Shown here in pieces: positions 11,876 through 23,984 of a stretch of DNA of 64,000 nt. The notes beneath the pieces are model-generated. The model was not told the DNA's origin and did no database searches. It was given only the letters and a program-made list of their open reading frames with translations. Position 1 is the stretch's first letter. Each line of letters starts with the position of its first letter. Source of the stretch: Cadophora sp. MPI-SDFR-AT-0126 (taxonomy: Eukaryota; Ascomycota; Leotiomycetes; Helotiales; Ploettnerulaceae); assembly GCA_020747065.1 (NCBI GenBank), contig JAGMVK010000013.1, positions 496,001 through 560,000 on the forward strand, written 5' to 3'. Both the position numbers and the translations under genes were made by a program.

Positions 11876-12589
11876 TCATCTCATGTTTCCCAGTGAATCT
11901 TCAACATTTTCTCTCCTGAAATTTTTCAGTCCCTCCTTCTGATACTCTCTCGCACTGTCAAAAATCATATCCTCCCTATCTTTGCTCTCATACATGAGAG
12001 TCTGGTGTTCACACTCATTATCCGCACAGTCGCAAGCACGCCTCGTCCTCTCTTCATCCTCAAATATTGTCGACGCATCTTCGCTATCCTGACGGGTAGC
12101 ATCAAGTTCCATATCCCCAACATCGGAGACGATTCCACTCTCCACATCCTTCGTCTTTTCTTCTTTAGCGTAACGAGAAATGACCACGGCAGTAAATATC
12201 GTCCACTGCACCACAAAAGTCCACATCATAACCACCACATAAGATATCGGGTTTTTGACTTGGAAGACAAGGACCAAGAGCGCAAAAGCAATCAGTTGCC
12301 CCGTAACACATAGATAGGTACACAGATTGCCCATTGCTTTGGTGGTGAGAGGAGAGATCTGCTGACCCATAGCGACAAGGTTGAAGGCCCAGAAAAAGAG
12401 TGCTGCGAAAAGTAGGTAGAGCAAAGCGACTTCTGGTGGATCCGTTAGCATGATGAGGGCCAAGTAGAATATGACGCTGGATAGCCAGAAGCCAATGAGC
12501 ATTCCGACGAATAAAGTGATTGAAAATCGTTTTTCTTCGACCGTCGAATGGGGAGTATCTGAGATTGGAGGGGCATGAACAGAAGCCAT
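11876..12589 (-). CDS. Hypothetical four-helix membrane protein with acidic tail
   Basis: Family not recognised. A single exon of 237 aa starts at an ATG in good context (gccATt upstream of alanine codons). Four strong membrane segments follow a 20-residue cytosolic lead: about 22-48 (ITLFVGMLIGFWLSSVIFY), 54-74, 89-109 and 115-138. The remaining 95 residues are hydrophilic and acidic, with a Cys/His patch (CDCADNECEH) at about residues 187-196. The overall plan resembles small fungal tetraspanning membrane proteins. It is convergent with the secreted-protein gene. The even hydropathy pattern and the absence of stops over 714 nt make it a likely real gene, but the function is open. Confidence 0.7.
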   Translation of the reverse strand: MASVHAPPISDTPHSTVEEKRFSITLFVGMLIGFWLSSVIFYLALIMLTDPPEVALLYLLFAALFFWAFNLVAMGQQISPLTTKAMGNLCTYLCVTGQLIAFALLVLVFQVKNPISYVVVMMWTFVVQWTIFTAVVISRYAKEEKTKDVESGIVSDVGDMELDATRQDSEDASTIFEDEERTRRACDCADNECEHQTLMYESKDREDMIFDSAREYQKEGLKNFRRENVEDSLGNMR

Positions 12590-14034
12590 TTTAATGTGAT
12601 TGTATCAAAGGGACAAAGTTTTGATGTCAAGGAGGTACAGATGGGTTGATATACAATCGGACGTTTAGGATATTTTATGAATTTGTGATTTGATCAAATA
12701 TCTGTGACGTGTTTCTCGGTGTCACTAGTCTGGATTTTGACTTGGTGTTTACCTCGGATCCAGAATCCGACAGCGTCTGGAAGCGAATCAGAGAGACCAT
12801 CCCAGCTTTTGAAACCACTGCTCACTTTGTGATCTCTTTTCGCTTCTCCATTGTAGCGTGGTAGTGGCCGCTCATTGCAAGTCGACTTCTACTTTATTAG
12901 GATGTTCAAGTGATTTTGGACATTGCACTGAGCGAGAACCCAGGTTTGAATACACAGCCAGACATTGGTCCGATTACAGTCATTCGAACACAGAAGTACG
13001 ATGCCTATGTTGAATGCTGAATTTTATCATCCCGTAACGTAATTCTGCTGCCCTAAAAGCTTTTGTCAAAACAGACACAGTCTGTCTGCATTGTTCCGCC
13101 TTCCACAGTCCCAAAATAAAACTCTAGTCAATCACTTGAACGTTCTGAGTCTCTCTCTAATATGATTTTTGTTATGAAATTACAACTCAATCAACTAGAT
13201 AACGCCCCATGTCCTAATTTACACCCGAGAAACTAGAACATGACATCTTTTTCGGAGGTGCGAAGATATAGCGATGTGGATTTTAAGCGAGCTCTAGTGG
13301 ACTAGACTTCGTTCAGCGCCCTCTTCTAAGTATCCAGACGACGTTACATGAAATTTCTGCACATTTCGAGTTCTGATTCTATGCCTAAGACTTTCCAATA
13401 GACCTCACAGTCACAGCAAGATGCGAGCCGGTTTCTCTAGCAGAACAAATGCCCCTAGCCCACTGTAATTGACAGCTGAGATCACACTGCTCCAGGACAC
13501 CAAAACGCAACACCTCTCAATGTGAATCATGCTCGTGAATATAGAAGTCGACATTGGGTCTGGCCGAGCTGGTAGCGAGCTGTCTGATAATACAGAGCCG
13601 GGTGAACCTCGAACATACAGTATTGCTAGACGACTTGGGAGCCGAAGTCCTGCATGGGACGAATGAGGGTGGCTTTCAAATCATACTAGCATTTTGATAC
13701 ATACAAAAGAGCAATTGGTAAGCACATTCGAACCCGTGCAATTGAAGAATCCGAGTTGTACTGTAAATGTCACTAGCGGAGAGGGAACTTCTGATCGTGA
13801 ACGTTTTCAAGAAGATCCCGAAGTTCTTCGGACAGAGGTTCTGAGCAGAAATTCAAATATACATCAAAAGCAAGCAAACAACATACATGAGCACACAGGA
13901 CTCTACTGCGAGCAAACTCATCTTTAATTGATCTACAAGAATCTGAAAGGAGGCGGAGGCAGCCTTTCGCCCATCTCTGTTTCCCCAAAATGAATGTATG
14001 ATCGTAGCCCGAAGGTCCAACCAATGGAGAGCAT
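12590..14034. other. AT-rich intergenic, no gene seen
   Basis: About 1.4 kb without a credible reading frame on either strand. The right end is the 3' flank of the LPMO gene and the left end the promoter of the minus-strand membrane protein. I see no transposon ends or tandem repeats. Confidence 0.4.
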
Positions 14035-14939
14035 TTAACACGCTATAGCAATAGGTCCTCCAGGAGGAGTGTATGGCTTGCCTGCGTTGTTGGGAACCGA
14101 ACCGCTGTAAATGCTAATTTTGATTCCACTATCAAATGTTAGTATTCGAAGCTTTCTGAAGAGGGATTTTTGAGCTTACGGGTCCTCGCTGTTGTAGGCA
14201 CCTGGGAATTTGACAGTAGAGGAGGGAGTCTTGGTTCCCGAACCTGTGACCTTGATGTTGGCGCACCTGCACCTTGTCAGCCGAAGCCCATAGAAAGTAA
14301 GGTGGCATTGGAAACTTACGACATGTAGAACTGGGCACCATTCGTAGAATAGGCGGAATGAAGAGCTAGTAGCTCTATCCGCATGAGGTAGTCACCGGGG
14401 GCAAGGCACGAAGGCATCGTGAAGTCCCACCATCCTTTGTTGGCAATCATGGTGTCTACCCCCCATTTCCCTTGCGAATTATCTAGACCCTCTTGGGCAA
14501 TCTTGAACCAGTTCAGTCCCACTTCACTTGCAATTCCGGCACTGTCGACCTGGTTCTTATGTCAACAGTTGAAGAGAATACTTGATCCTGAGATGCATAC
14601 CTTTGCAAGGTATACCATTATGGGGCCCTTGTGGCTTGGTGCGATTGGGTTGTCTGGATCGTTTGCTCCTTGAGCACCTCCAATTATGTGTTGGAACCAA
14701 GCACCGACTTTGGCACCAGCAGGAATGGTAACCACATCTTTTGATACTGGCTGCTTCAGGCCCGTGTTGCAAGTGATCGATGCTCCAGACACAACCGTTA
14801 CTGGATTGTTCACGGCTGGTGCTCGGATACCATACAACGATGGTTGCTCCGCACCATTGATACGAAGTTTCTGGAAAATGCCATGTCCATTGACAACTGC
14901 ACCGAGCGTAGCAAGAGAGAGAATAGTTGAAGTCCGCAT
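14035..14939 (-). CDS. AA9 lytic polysaccharide monooxygenase
   Basis: This is a secreted copper enzyme that oxidatively cleaves cellulose or related beta-glucans (family AA9, formerly GH61). Four exons: 14939-14601, 14549-14320, 14266-14180 and 14128-14035, with introns of 51, 53 and 51 nt. The product is 249 aa. The signal peptide is residues 1-18 (cleavage after VNG), which leaves His19 as the N-terminal histidine of the copper histidine brace. His84 (WFQH) supplies the second brace ligand. Gln186 and Tyr188 (QFYM) fit the conserved AA9 Gln and axial Tyr. Cys57 and Cys191 probably form the usual disulfide. There is no CBM1 or linker; the protein ends shortly after the catalytic domain. All catalytic residues are present, so it should be active. 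Confidence 0.93.
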
Positions 14940-14997
14940 GATGAAGGAAGTCGAGTATGTTGGATGAAGTATAATATTCCAGCCGACAGTCGAGTGC

Positions 14998-15004
14998 TCT
15001 TATA
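14998..15004 (-). promoter_or_regulatory. TATA box of the LPMO gene
   Basis: TATAAGA reads on the minus strand about 60 bases upstream of the LPMO start codon at 14939. The position and sequence suit a core promoter TATA element for a short-leader inducible fungal gene. Confidence 0.5.
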
Positions 15005-16360
15005 CAGGTACCAAGATACCAAGAAAGAATACTTCGACTTTTGAAGAAACGCCTGACGAGAGTGGGTGGCCTGACAATCAATTTATGGGCCGCGAAACCC
15101 CAGGTTTCCGCCAGGAAAACCACGGTGATCACCTAGCATGCAATAAATGAAAAACGCGGGGAGGGTTCGTCTTGACGAGAAGTTCTCAATATGCCTTTAC
15201 CAGGGTCTCTTCATGAACCCTAGTTCAGTTACATGAAACTGGCTGTAGATAGGCTTAATTGAACGACAACCGCGCACGCTGAATAGATGAACCCGTTGGT
15301 CACAGGGGCGGGATCTGACATTAAGATCAACATGCCATAGCTGTCACTTGACATCTTAGTAAACAATCTAACGGGCCGCAGACCGAACACCAAATAAATT
15401 GTTTTGTGAGGGATCGAAACGTGGTGCTTTGTACTGGGATGAGCGAAAGCAATATCGAGGCTAAACGGATCCATAGAACATGACCCGGCTTGGGGATTTT
15501 AGTCTGTGAAGGATTCCTGAACAACTTTACCTCCAACAACTACCGGCAGATTCATGTAATGAAGGCGAAGATATTCAATCTGGGGAAAGACGGATGCGTC
15601 ATGAAGAGTTGTCGTCGAGATGTTGTGGCGGAATTAAAGTTTCAGTCACACAGGGCGTCTTGGCGGCAGCCCAGGCATCCTCTCGCGCGGTTCCGTGTAT
15701 ACCCACAGTAGCCCTTCTGTGTAACGCCTTTCACTAGTTAAGAACGCAGTGAAATTTTTGAAAACTCATCGAAATGAGAGTTCGGCTAATTATTTACATA
15801 TGCTAAGTTTCTAAAGAATATTAAAATAGTTTCTGAGGTTCTTGAACTCGAATGAAATGAACGTGCTCTTGAGAGTCGGCAGAATTTCGCTTGGTTGGTG
15901 GCCATGACTAGACGAGCCGCGTGCCTCTCAACACTTCACAACTCCAACGCATCTGCCTGGCACAAGCTGTTTCTGGATAGGCTTCCTGATACAACCACCC
16001 GTAACTAATAAGACTCGTGTTGCTCAAAGTATTTTCCGTGCCCATACATGCCTGAAGTTGGCGAGACTAACCTCAGGAGGCTGAGCAGGACTTTCTCGCT
16101 TCCGCCTTCGCTTCAGGTTCTGGCTCTGCCATAATCGAGTGAGTGGCAGGTAACGGATCACCATTCTCACGATAACATGGCTGGGTCACTTTACATTTGG
16201 TGGGAAGACAACGCACCACCCCTAATACCGTCCTGGTGGCTATGACACGAGGGATTCCATCTTGGTATCGTCGGCTCTCAAAAACCAAAATTATGGTCAT
16301 TGAGGGGTTGTGGAATGGCTGGCTGCCAACTAGAAGGAAAAACGCCAGGAATTTTGGCCT

Positions 16361-16401
16361 TATGTCCCGTTAAACAGATGTCGCGTGCTTGGGGAAACAT
16401 A
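16361..16401 (+). repeat. Dispersed repeat fragment, copy A
   Basis: This 41-base segment (TATGTCCCGTTAAACAGATG and onward to GGGGAAACATA) recurs at 22900-22940 with five differences, four of them transitions. It is probably a remnant of a mobile element. The shared part is too short to name a family. Confidence 0.5.
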
Positions 16402-17660
16402 CGGCACTATAGGTTCTGACCGTTGCTGTTGGGACCTGCCCTCAATTAAATCCAAATGAGCTTCTAATTCAAATACGACGCAGCTTTGTCTCCATTAAAT
16501 CATAGATCAAGAGAATCTCTGGCGCTTCTAGACGGAAAGTGGGAAATGTCTTTATATCTAGGCTATATCATAAAGGTGGGCCCATCCGACGTGTTCGAGG
16601 CGTTCGCACGGGAAGGAAGGGAGTACTTACTTTGGTTTTGATCGACGAAGCAGTACCAGCAAGTCTTTTTCTCGAAGGAGAGAAAGAATTTCTTATGTCG
16701 TGTTGATAATACTACACTTGTATCAAAACTTGCTAAAAACTTGCTACTCTCCTATCAAGCTATCGAAGTATTTGTTAATGGAGTCAACTCTCCCAATAGT
16801 CATCGCAGCTTACCAAGTATCATAATGATGATGCATTTCCGGGAGAAAGAATGCGCAAAGCCGCTCGGGACTATACGATGGATTTAATGAGTACTAATGT
16901 TTGTTATGATATGATAGTTGACTTTTCATACATCTGAATGCGATGACTGAATTTGATATCCATTGGCGGAACTGAGTTCACTCAATGAACTGGTAGGCAT
17001 TGCCGTTTCATCTACATTGGCTTCCACCAGAACACCAAGCATGATATTACTTCCAGAGGACTTGACAATATTTTCCTACTCGAGATCGTTGGTTACCCTT
17101 TCTAAATTTTGGCATTTGTTGCTCCAGCCAAATTCGAAGGTTCTCCTAAATGTTGCAAGGGTAACACGCGCTAATAAGCGAGACGATGTGTTTACCTGAA
17201 CATTTACGGTCACTATATCATGCACGACAACTGTGATCTGCCTAAGAGATGACGAAAAATAGCTCCCAAAGCAGAAACACCGAAACGTTGATGCGGTATT
17301 TCGAATCATTTGAATCACAAGACACATCTCGTCAATCTGTTATCAACCCCACCAGGTCCATGCCCGTGATATTTGTCCCGTCACTCTTCGACAGAGATGG
17401 AGCCGAATCGTAAAATGCCAGTTCAACATATTATCATCCACATGAAGCGTATACCGCTTTCTTGAATCTTGTTAGCCTACTCCTGGAAGTGAGGCTGTCA
17501 AGTTCATCGATTGACGGACAGCTGCAGCTTCTTGCCCGATCAGTGCCCTGCGCCTCTTGCTCTGTACAGCTTGAACAGGCTACTTTCTCGTGCAACTCCA
17601 AGTACAAAAACTTCAGCATCAGAAAATTTTCTTCCTCCTTATAATTGCACAATTGCCATA

Positions 17661-19198
17661 ATGGACCCCATCTCCACTACACTGAGTGTAATCCCACTCG
17701 TCCTGCAACTTGGAAAGGGAATAAACAAGCTGTATGTTTTATTCCCCCTACTTCATTTGCACTCACCTAACAAAAACAGCTCCGGTTTTCTCCAATCAAT
17801 TCAAGATGCACCCGCTGAGATCGAGTGGATCCTGGAAGAACTGGACTTTCTCGAGGTCATTCTCAATCAAATCAAACTTAACGATGAAGTCCATGGTCCG
17901 CAGTCTGAAGTCCAGCGAGCATTACAGCGATGCATGAAGCCGTTGAGAGCAATTGACAAGACTTAGCATGTTCCAAAATCATCATTAATTTTTGATTTCT
18001 GTCGACTGGGCAACACGGAGGCTGTGAGACACTTACTCATGGAAAATAAGGCTTCCATCAATGATATGAATGAATTTGGAGAGACTCCACTACATGCAAG
18101 TCCACTGGAATCCACCTTCTGCAGACGGCTAATTCGCAAATAGGTCGCGGCTGGCCACTGCCATGCAGATCTTTGCGACCTTTTGCTCCGAGCAGGCTCA
18201 TGCAGGGAAGTTCACCAAAATGCGTTCGGATCATCGTGAGTCTCGAACCTTGAGCTTCGCGTCCGATGTAGCGACTCTAACAGTGGAAAAGTACACCATT
18301 TGCACGTTGCTTTGCACCCTCTGAGATGATCGATTACAACAGTGCGCGAGGATACGCCGTGACAAGTCGGCAATTCGAGTTGACGATTCGAAATTTCTTG
18401 AAGGCCGGAGAAGATTTCGAGCATGCCTTTGATGAGCACTTCATTCGCATTTCGATTCAGCAAGAGGCCTTCAATTCCTTCACTGACATGGACCACTTGA
18501 GGCCAACGTCGTGTTTATTGGAATAAGTCATACCGGCCGTTAACCCTTCAGTCCTGGACCAGGCATCTTGGAGACGCTGTCTGGGAGATGTTCTTGGTCG
18601 GGACTATGCAAGACTCCCCTCCACGCAATTCATCATGGGACATTGAACTGTCGAATCGATAAGGTGTACTCTACTAGCCGTCCTTCGAAGGTTAGCAAAT
18701 GGATTCTCCCCGCCGGACACGACGGGTGACATTCTTCTCTTGCTTGAGGCGTCTGGCGGTCTTCTTTTCCTCGATTCGTACTGGAGTGAAACACCAGTGT
18801 CCCAGGCTATCAAGTATCCGCGTTCTTTTGCTGCGCTTCGAACGGCTCTCGAAGCATCGTCCTACAATGTCGTCGACGTTGTTCATCAAGAAATACAGTT
18901 CCGAAGCAATGGCTGGACAGAGACTAGGCTTCTGGCTTTGTTCAACGATAAGTTTGAAGTAAATCCCGACTTCTTGGCATTCATGTATTGCTTTGATTGT
19001 AAATGCCACAGGACAGATCCTCGTGAAGACCAACTCATTGAATGGAAGAGGAGAGTTTGGAGGTATAAGGAAGGACTTGACCAAGATGGTCCATTTAACG
19101 AGGCTGAAGTTCAAGAATTGCTGTTCGTAGAGAGTGCCAGTAAAGCTCACAAGGAGGGGATCTGCTGGGAGTGCCGTGGAGTCTATTCCAAGCTCTAG
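17661..19198 (+). pseudogene. Decayed Fungal_N / ankyrin-repeat gene
   Basis: This looks like a relic of the fungal STAND-like proteins that begin with a Fungal_N domain and carry ankyrin repeats. Exons 17661-17731 and 17780 onward encode MDPISTTLSVIPLVLQLGKG...LQSIQDAPAEIEWILEELDFL, a typical Fungal_N start. An in-frame TAG at 17964-17966 follows at once. Beyond it, in the same frame, come ankyrin-type sequences (FCRLGNTEAVRHLLMENKAS, GETPLH) that continue across a 48 nt intron at 18096-18143 with a GC donor (GCAAGT...TAG) into VAAGHCHADLCDLLLRAG. The frame is then lost near 18290-18320, with apparent compensating indels, and again after 18523. From about 18670 to 19198 a clean tail encodes LLLLEASGG...CWECRGVYSKL. 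The linker of several hundred residues normally found between the domains is missing. A stop, an internal deletion and frameshifts argue for a pseudogene. A split functional gene is less likely. Confidence 0.68.
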
Positions 19199-20551
19199 TC
19201 CGACGGAATTTAGAGAGGAAAAACTACATCTCCAAAGTATGCGCTTGAAATTCGTGAGGAAGGATTAAAACTGTACATCAGTCGTCTGGCGAAGAGATCT
19301 AGAATCCAAACTTTACTAGCAGGGCCTGGCAGAGAGAGTGTATTTCTGTCCACTATCCTGTCGGACACTTGCCAGAGTTTGCTATAAGACAGTGGCTCCA
19401 ATCAGTTGCAACCCCTGGGCACTTTACTTTGAAAATTAAATGTGTATGATTTACACTGATCTCTTGAGGTAAAAAGTATCAAATCGAACTCCTCGATGCT
19501 CTCGAGTTGTCTGCTTCAAGCAAAATCTGAGCGAACAGATACACTATCGACGTGCCGAGGACATGTCTGGTATGCTTTTGAATAATGGATTGAGATCATG
19601 TCTATCTTGCGAACAAGGACGAAAAGGAGATATAGAAGCTGATGCCTCAAACAGCAATGTAAATTCAGCGCAACGGACGGTATGGAAGTCAAAACCTTGC
19701 GGTGGGATCTTGTTGTGTCCTCGCCACTCTTTGGCGCGAGAAGCCGAGTCCCCTTTCACCTCCGTACGGCGAGAAAGCCGGACCTGGGGCGGCTGGTGGA
19801 GACAGCCATAATGCTTGGAATGCGAGCGTGAGCATCCATCAGCAGCGACGACTTCGAAGCCACATCAGACCGGCGCCAAAGGAGAAGAAAGACCCTGAAT
19901 ATCACGTTCACTAACACAACAAGGTGTCTTTCACATGCCATCACGAACCGGCTCCTCATGCGCTGATTTTTCTGGTCATCCGGGTCAGATGATGCGACTG
20001 AGAAAGTCTGGAGAAGCGCGGGTGTGGGGATCCAACCTAGCTGCGGCGCCGCCGTCTTTCACATGCTTCGCTGAAAGAAGGAAATTTCCCCGGCTTTGTT
20101 GACCGTACAGTACCGCCGATGACTGCTCGGGGGGATGTAGGCCGGAATGGCAATTGTTGAGTTGAAAATAAGTATTTGCACTGCAAAGACAAATGGACGT
20201 CCGATTTCGCTCTGAATGAATTGAAGCTCAGGTGAAGTTCCCAAGTGTGCGACCTAAATTTTTCTTTGGAAATAGAAGATCCCGCCCCCCTTCCGTTGAT
20301 GCACCAAATACACTAGAATCGGCTGACAGAAGGCTGACTGCCAATTGGCCGAATAGCCGTGAACCTGACTTTCTCAGACCTCGGCATTCCCCAGAATCCC
20401 GCCAGCGCCATGTCCAGTCTCCGTCTTTAGTTCCGCGTGCCCATCGTTGAAGTAACAAAACCACCTCGTTCTCCGCCTTCTCCCTTCTTACACACAAACT
20501 AAAATCCTCAAGACCTCATCCGCTTTGCAACTTTCTCATACATCCTACAGA
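19199..20551. other. Intergenic; fumarate reductase promoter
   Basis: 1.35 kb with no supported gene. The last 100 bases before 20552 are CT-rich (tctccgccttctcccttctt) and look like the 5' leader of the fumarate reductase gene. Confidence 0.4.
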
Positions 20552-22608
20552 ATGACACCCAGAGTTATTGTTGTTGGTGGTGGATGTGAGTGCTCCAACC
20601 GCCATCACCCCACTCAATGGATTACTGACGTTTGAATGAACAGTGTCCGGCCTCAGTGCTGCGCATACCATCTATCTGGCTGGTGGCAACGTGGTTGTAC
20701 TGGATAAGCAAGGTATGTTCCGATACTGTCTTTGGTCTGCAACAATCTAATAGCGCTGCAGGTTTCTTTGGTGGAAACTCGACCAAGGCCACTTCCGGCA
20801 TCAACGGAGCCCTGACTCGGACACAAGTCGACTCGAAGATTCAGGACAGCGTCAAGCAATTCTACGATGATACCCTCAAATCCGCAAGAGACAAGGCTAG
20901 ACCAGACCTGATCAAGGTCTTGACATATAAGTCTGCGGCGGCTGTTGAGTGGCTTCAGGATGTGTTCAACCTAGATTTGACCCTCGTTTCGCGGCTAGGG
21001 TATGTATGATTCGCTCCATATGCGCAATCACATGCTAATGTACTATTCTACAGAGGTCACTCCCAGCCAAGAACACACAGAGGGCACGATGCGAAGTTCC
21101 CTGGTATGGCCATCACATATGCATTGATGCAAAGACTGGAGGAGCTCGCAGAGAAGGAGCCCGAGCGTGTACAGATTATCAAGAAGGCCCGCGTTACCGG
21201 ACTAAATAAGGAAGGAAACAAAATCACTGGTGTCTCGTACGAGTTCGGTGGAGAGACCGACTCTATTGAGGGTCCAGTTGTTTTGGCAACTGGTGGATAC
21301 GCTGCCGATTTCACGGAGACTTCTCTTCTCAAGAAATGGAGACCAGATACCTTCGACTTGGCATCTACCAACGGCGTTCACGCTACTGGTGATGGACAGA
21401 AGATGGTCATGGCTATTGGAGGTAATGGAATCGATATGGACAAAGTCCAGGTACATCCTACTGGTCTCGTTGACCCTAAGGATCCTGGCTCGAAGTGGAA
21501 GTTTTTGGCAGCTGAGGCCCTTCGTGGCGAGGGTGGTCTACTCTTGAACGGAGATGGCAATCGTTTCTGCGACGAGCTCGGTCACCGTGATTACGTTTCC
21601 GGTGAGATGTGGAAGGAGAAGGACAAGGGAAAATTCCCTGTCCGCCTGGTCCTCAACTCCAAGGCCTCAAACGTTCTCGATTTCCACACTCGCCACTACT
21701 CCGGTCGTGGTCTGATGAAGAAGATGACTGGAAAGGAGCTCGCAAAGGAGATTGGCTGCACACCAGAGCACCTCCAATCCACATTCAGCGCATATAACGA
21801 CATTGCCGATGGCAAGAAGAAGGATCCATACGGCAAGAAGTTCTTCCACAACGGCCCAGTGAACGTAGACGATGACTTCCATGTTGCCGTCATGGAACCC
21901 GTCCTCCATTTCACCATGGGTGGTATCGAGATCAACGACAAGGCCGAGATTCTCAACTCGGAAGGCAAGCCGTTCGAGGGTCTATACGCATGCGGTGAGT
22001 TGGCAGGAGGTGTTCACGGTGCGAACCGTCTCGGAGGCTCTTCTCTTCTCGGCTGCGTCGTCTACGGACGTGTTGCAGGCGACACTGCCAGCAACTACCT
22101 CTTCCGCAACGCTCTCAAAGGCAGCGCAGGTGCATCATCACGTCTCGGCCAAATCTCCCTTCACATCGATCCTTCGCAGCCAGGCAAGATCTCCGTCGAG
22201 TGGGACAGCCAGGGCGTCAGCTCCGGCACGGGCTCCAAGCAAGCCCAGCAATCACAGTCTTCCGCTGGTCCTGTCATGAGCAAGAATGGTGACTCTTCTG
22301 ACCCAGGAAAGGTCAGCAAGCCTAGCAAATCTTCTGAGTTCAAGATCCCAGAGAAGGAATATTCGATGGAGGAGGTTGCTAAGCACAACAAGAAGGAGGA
22401 TCTCTGGGTTGTGGTCAAGGGCGTCGTAATGGATGTATCGGATTGGCTTGATGAGCACCCAGGTGGGCCGCAAGCCATCATGAACTTCATGGGTCGGGAT
22501 GCGACGGAGGAGTTTGAGATGTTGCACGATGATGAGGTTATTAGGAAGTATGCGCCTTCGCAGGTCATTGGACGTGTGAAGGGCCAGAAGGTTACGTTGG
22601 AGGCATAG
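20552..22608 (+). CDS. OSM1: Soluble fumarate reductase with C-terminal cytochrome b5 domain
   Basis: This flavoprotein of the Osm1/Frd1 type reduces fumarate to succinate and helps reoxidise FADH2/NADH without oxygen. Four exons: 20552-20585, 20644-20712, 20762-20999 and 21054-22608; all introns are short GT-AG. The product is 631 aa. The extreme N-terminus is the FAD Rossmann motif (VIVVGGGLSGLSAA, then an acidic VVLDKQ strand end), with no room for a signal or mitochondrial presequence. Family landmarks follow: GGNSTKATSGING, the active-site region around RLGGHSQPRTHR, TGDGQKM, QVHPTG, and the C-terminal FAD loop HGANRLGGSSLLGCVVYGR. After a Ser/Gln-rich linker (about 480-540) a cytochrome b5 domain carries HPGG (His582) and a second haem ligand candidate, His605 in MLHDDEV. 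The fusion suggests haem-mediated electron delivery, probably in the cytosol. Confidence 0.93.
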
Positions 22609-22899
22609 ATTTGTTGATGAATGAAGGAATGCCGTTGGGGTTGGATGGATGGTGGTAGGCTTCGGTTGGGTGTATTGATAGCTAGCAAATTTCACTGTTT
22701 ACCCCTACCTGCTTCTTGGGTATTTAGCCTTACACACTCATACAATGCAAAATGCATGCTTGTGTTTTCTCTATCTATCTGATTTTTATGGCCTTACTTT
22801 CTCCGCATGTTGCTATCTTTTAGCTTTCCTGTAAGTCTTGACCCCGAAAACCACCAGCGATACGTTCCAAAAGGCAGTCAAGCCACAACCTGTCTTTCG

Positions 22900-22940
22900 T
22901 ATGTCCCGTTGAATTGATGTCGCGTGCTTAGGGAAACGTA
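22900..22940 (+). repeat. Dispersed repeat fragment, copy B
   Basis: Partner of the segment at 16361-16401 (TATGTCCCGTTGAATTGATG and onward to AGGGAAACGTA), with five differences in 41 bases. The AT-rich stretch at 22980-23110 lies just downstream and may belong to the same degraded element. Confidence 0.5.
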
Positions 22941-23984
22941 AGTTTGAAGTCGGAAAGACGAGTGTCACGGAAGGGACGGTGGTAGTCCTTATATAATATA
23001 TGGTACTTGAAACACATTTTTCTTCTTAAAAATAAGTCTAAAGAAGATATTGTTAATTTTAAAGGTTACCTTAATCTTAGTATAGTAAGGTTAGTAAGAA
23101 TCGAAGACAAGAAAGCTAGTTCTTTCAAGCTAGTGAGAATTCGAGGGTACTGTGTTTGAATAAGTGGTACTTTATTGGATGTTTTCAAGTTTGCCTTGTA
23201 TTCTGCACCGTTGCGAGTGCAGAAAGGGAATGAAAGAGGCAGTAATGGGAATGTCTTTAATTCTCGTTGAGTATTCGCGAATAGAGGGAATCACGCCCGT
23301 CTTGAATAACAGACTTTCTGAGTGCGTAGTTTTCATTGCACGCCGCCCGGATATTGTGACTGACTTCGAGGAAATTGGGACGGAATGAAATATATGAATG
23401 CGCTGCGGCCGAGTCGCCGAGTCTGCCCAATTCTGCATTGCATTTGATCGGACACACAGGATAGAGTCTCTTTTTCCTCTTTGGGAGGGATCTAAAGAAG
23501 TGAGTGGTGTGACTAATGAGATAATCTGCAGCCAGTTTGAAAAGCTCGCTTTCCTTCTCCCACATCGTAATCTTGCCGGAGTAAAATAGTCCACCCAACC
23601 CTACCTGCCAGTCTCTGAGAAGAAGGGAGCGAGTGAAGAGAGAAAGGGACAAAGCTTGAATGTAAAAAGCGGAATGTCGACTGCGGGGTAGTAGTGGCAT
23701 GTATCCGTACTCATAGCCATCTTCCCTGGTTCATAGGAGGGCGTGAACGCGTATCCCTCCAGAGTCGTCGAGTGGTACGTGTATGTCAAGAGCGCGAAAT
23801 TCTGTTAAGGAAAGGCTTAGAAACGAGGAGGGGGGTGGCTCGCCGATAGGAATTTGTGATTTAGTCCGGATTCTGGAGACGATCGTTTTTGTTGAGTGGG
23901 TGAGGGAATGGATAAAGGATGGAAGGGGTGTCTTGAATGAGGATTGGAATGGATAATTGATGATGAGAGGCTGGTATGGGAAGT

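Larger units (their letters stand above)
14940..17660. other. Gene-poor region with dispersed-repeat fragment
   Basis: No gene is supported in 2.7 kb. The left end is the LPMO promoter. The open frames are short and shadow-like. Positions 16361-16401 match 22900-22940 at about 36 of 41 bases. The flanks are AT-rich and stop-dense, as expected for old degraded transposon sequence, but I could not identify an element family. Confidence 0.4.
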
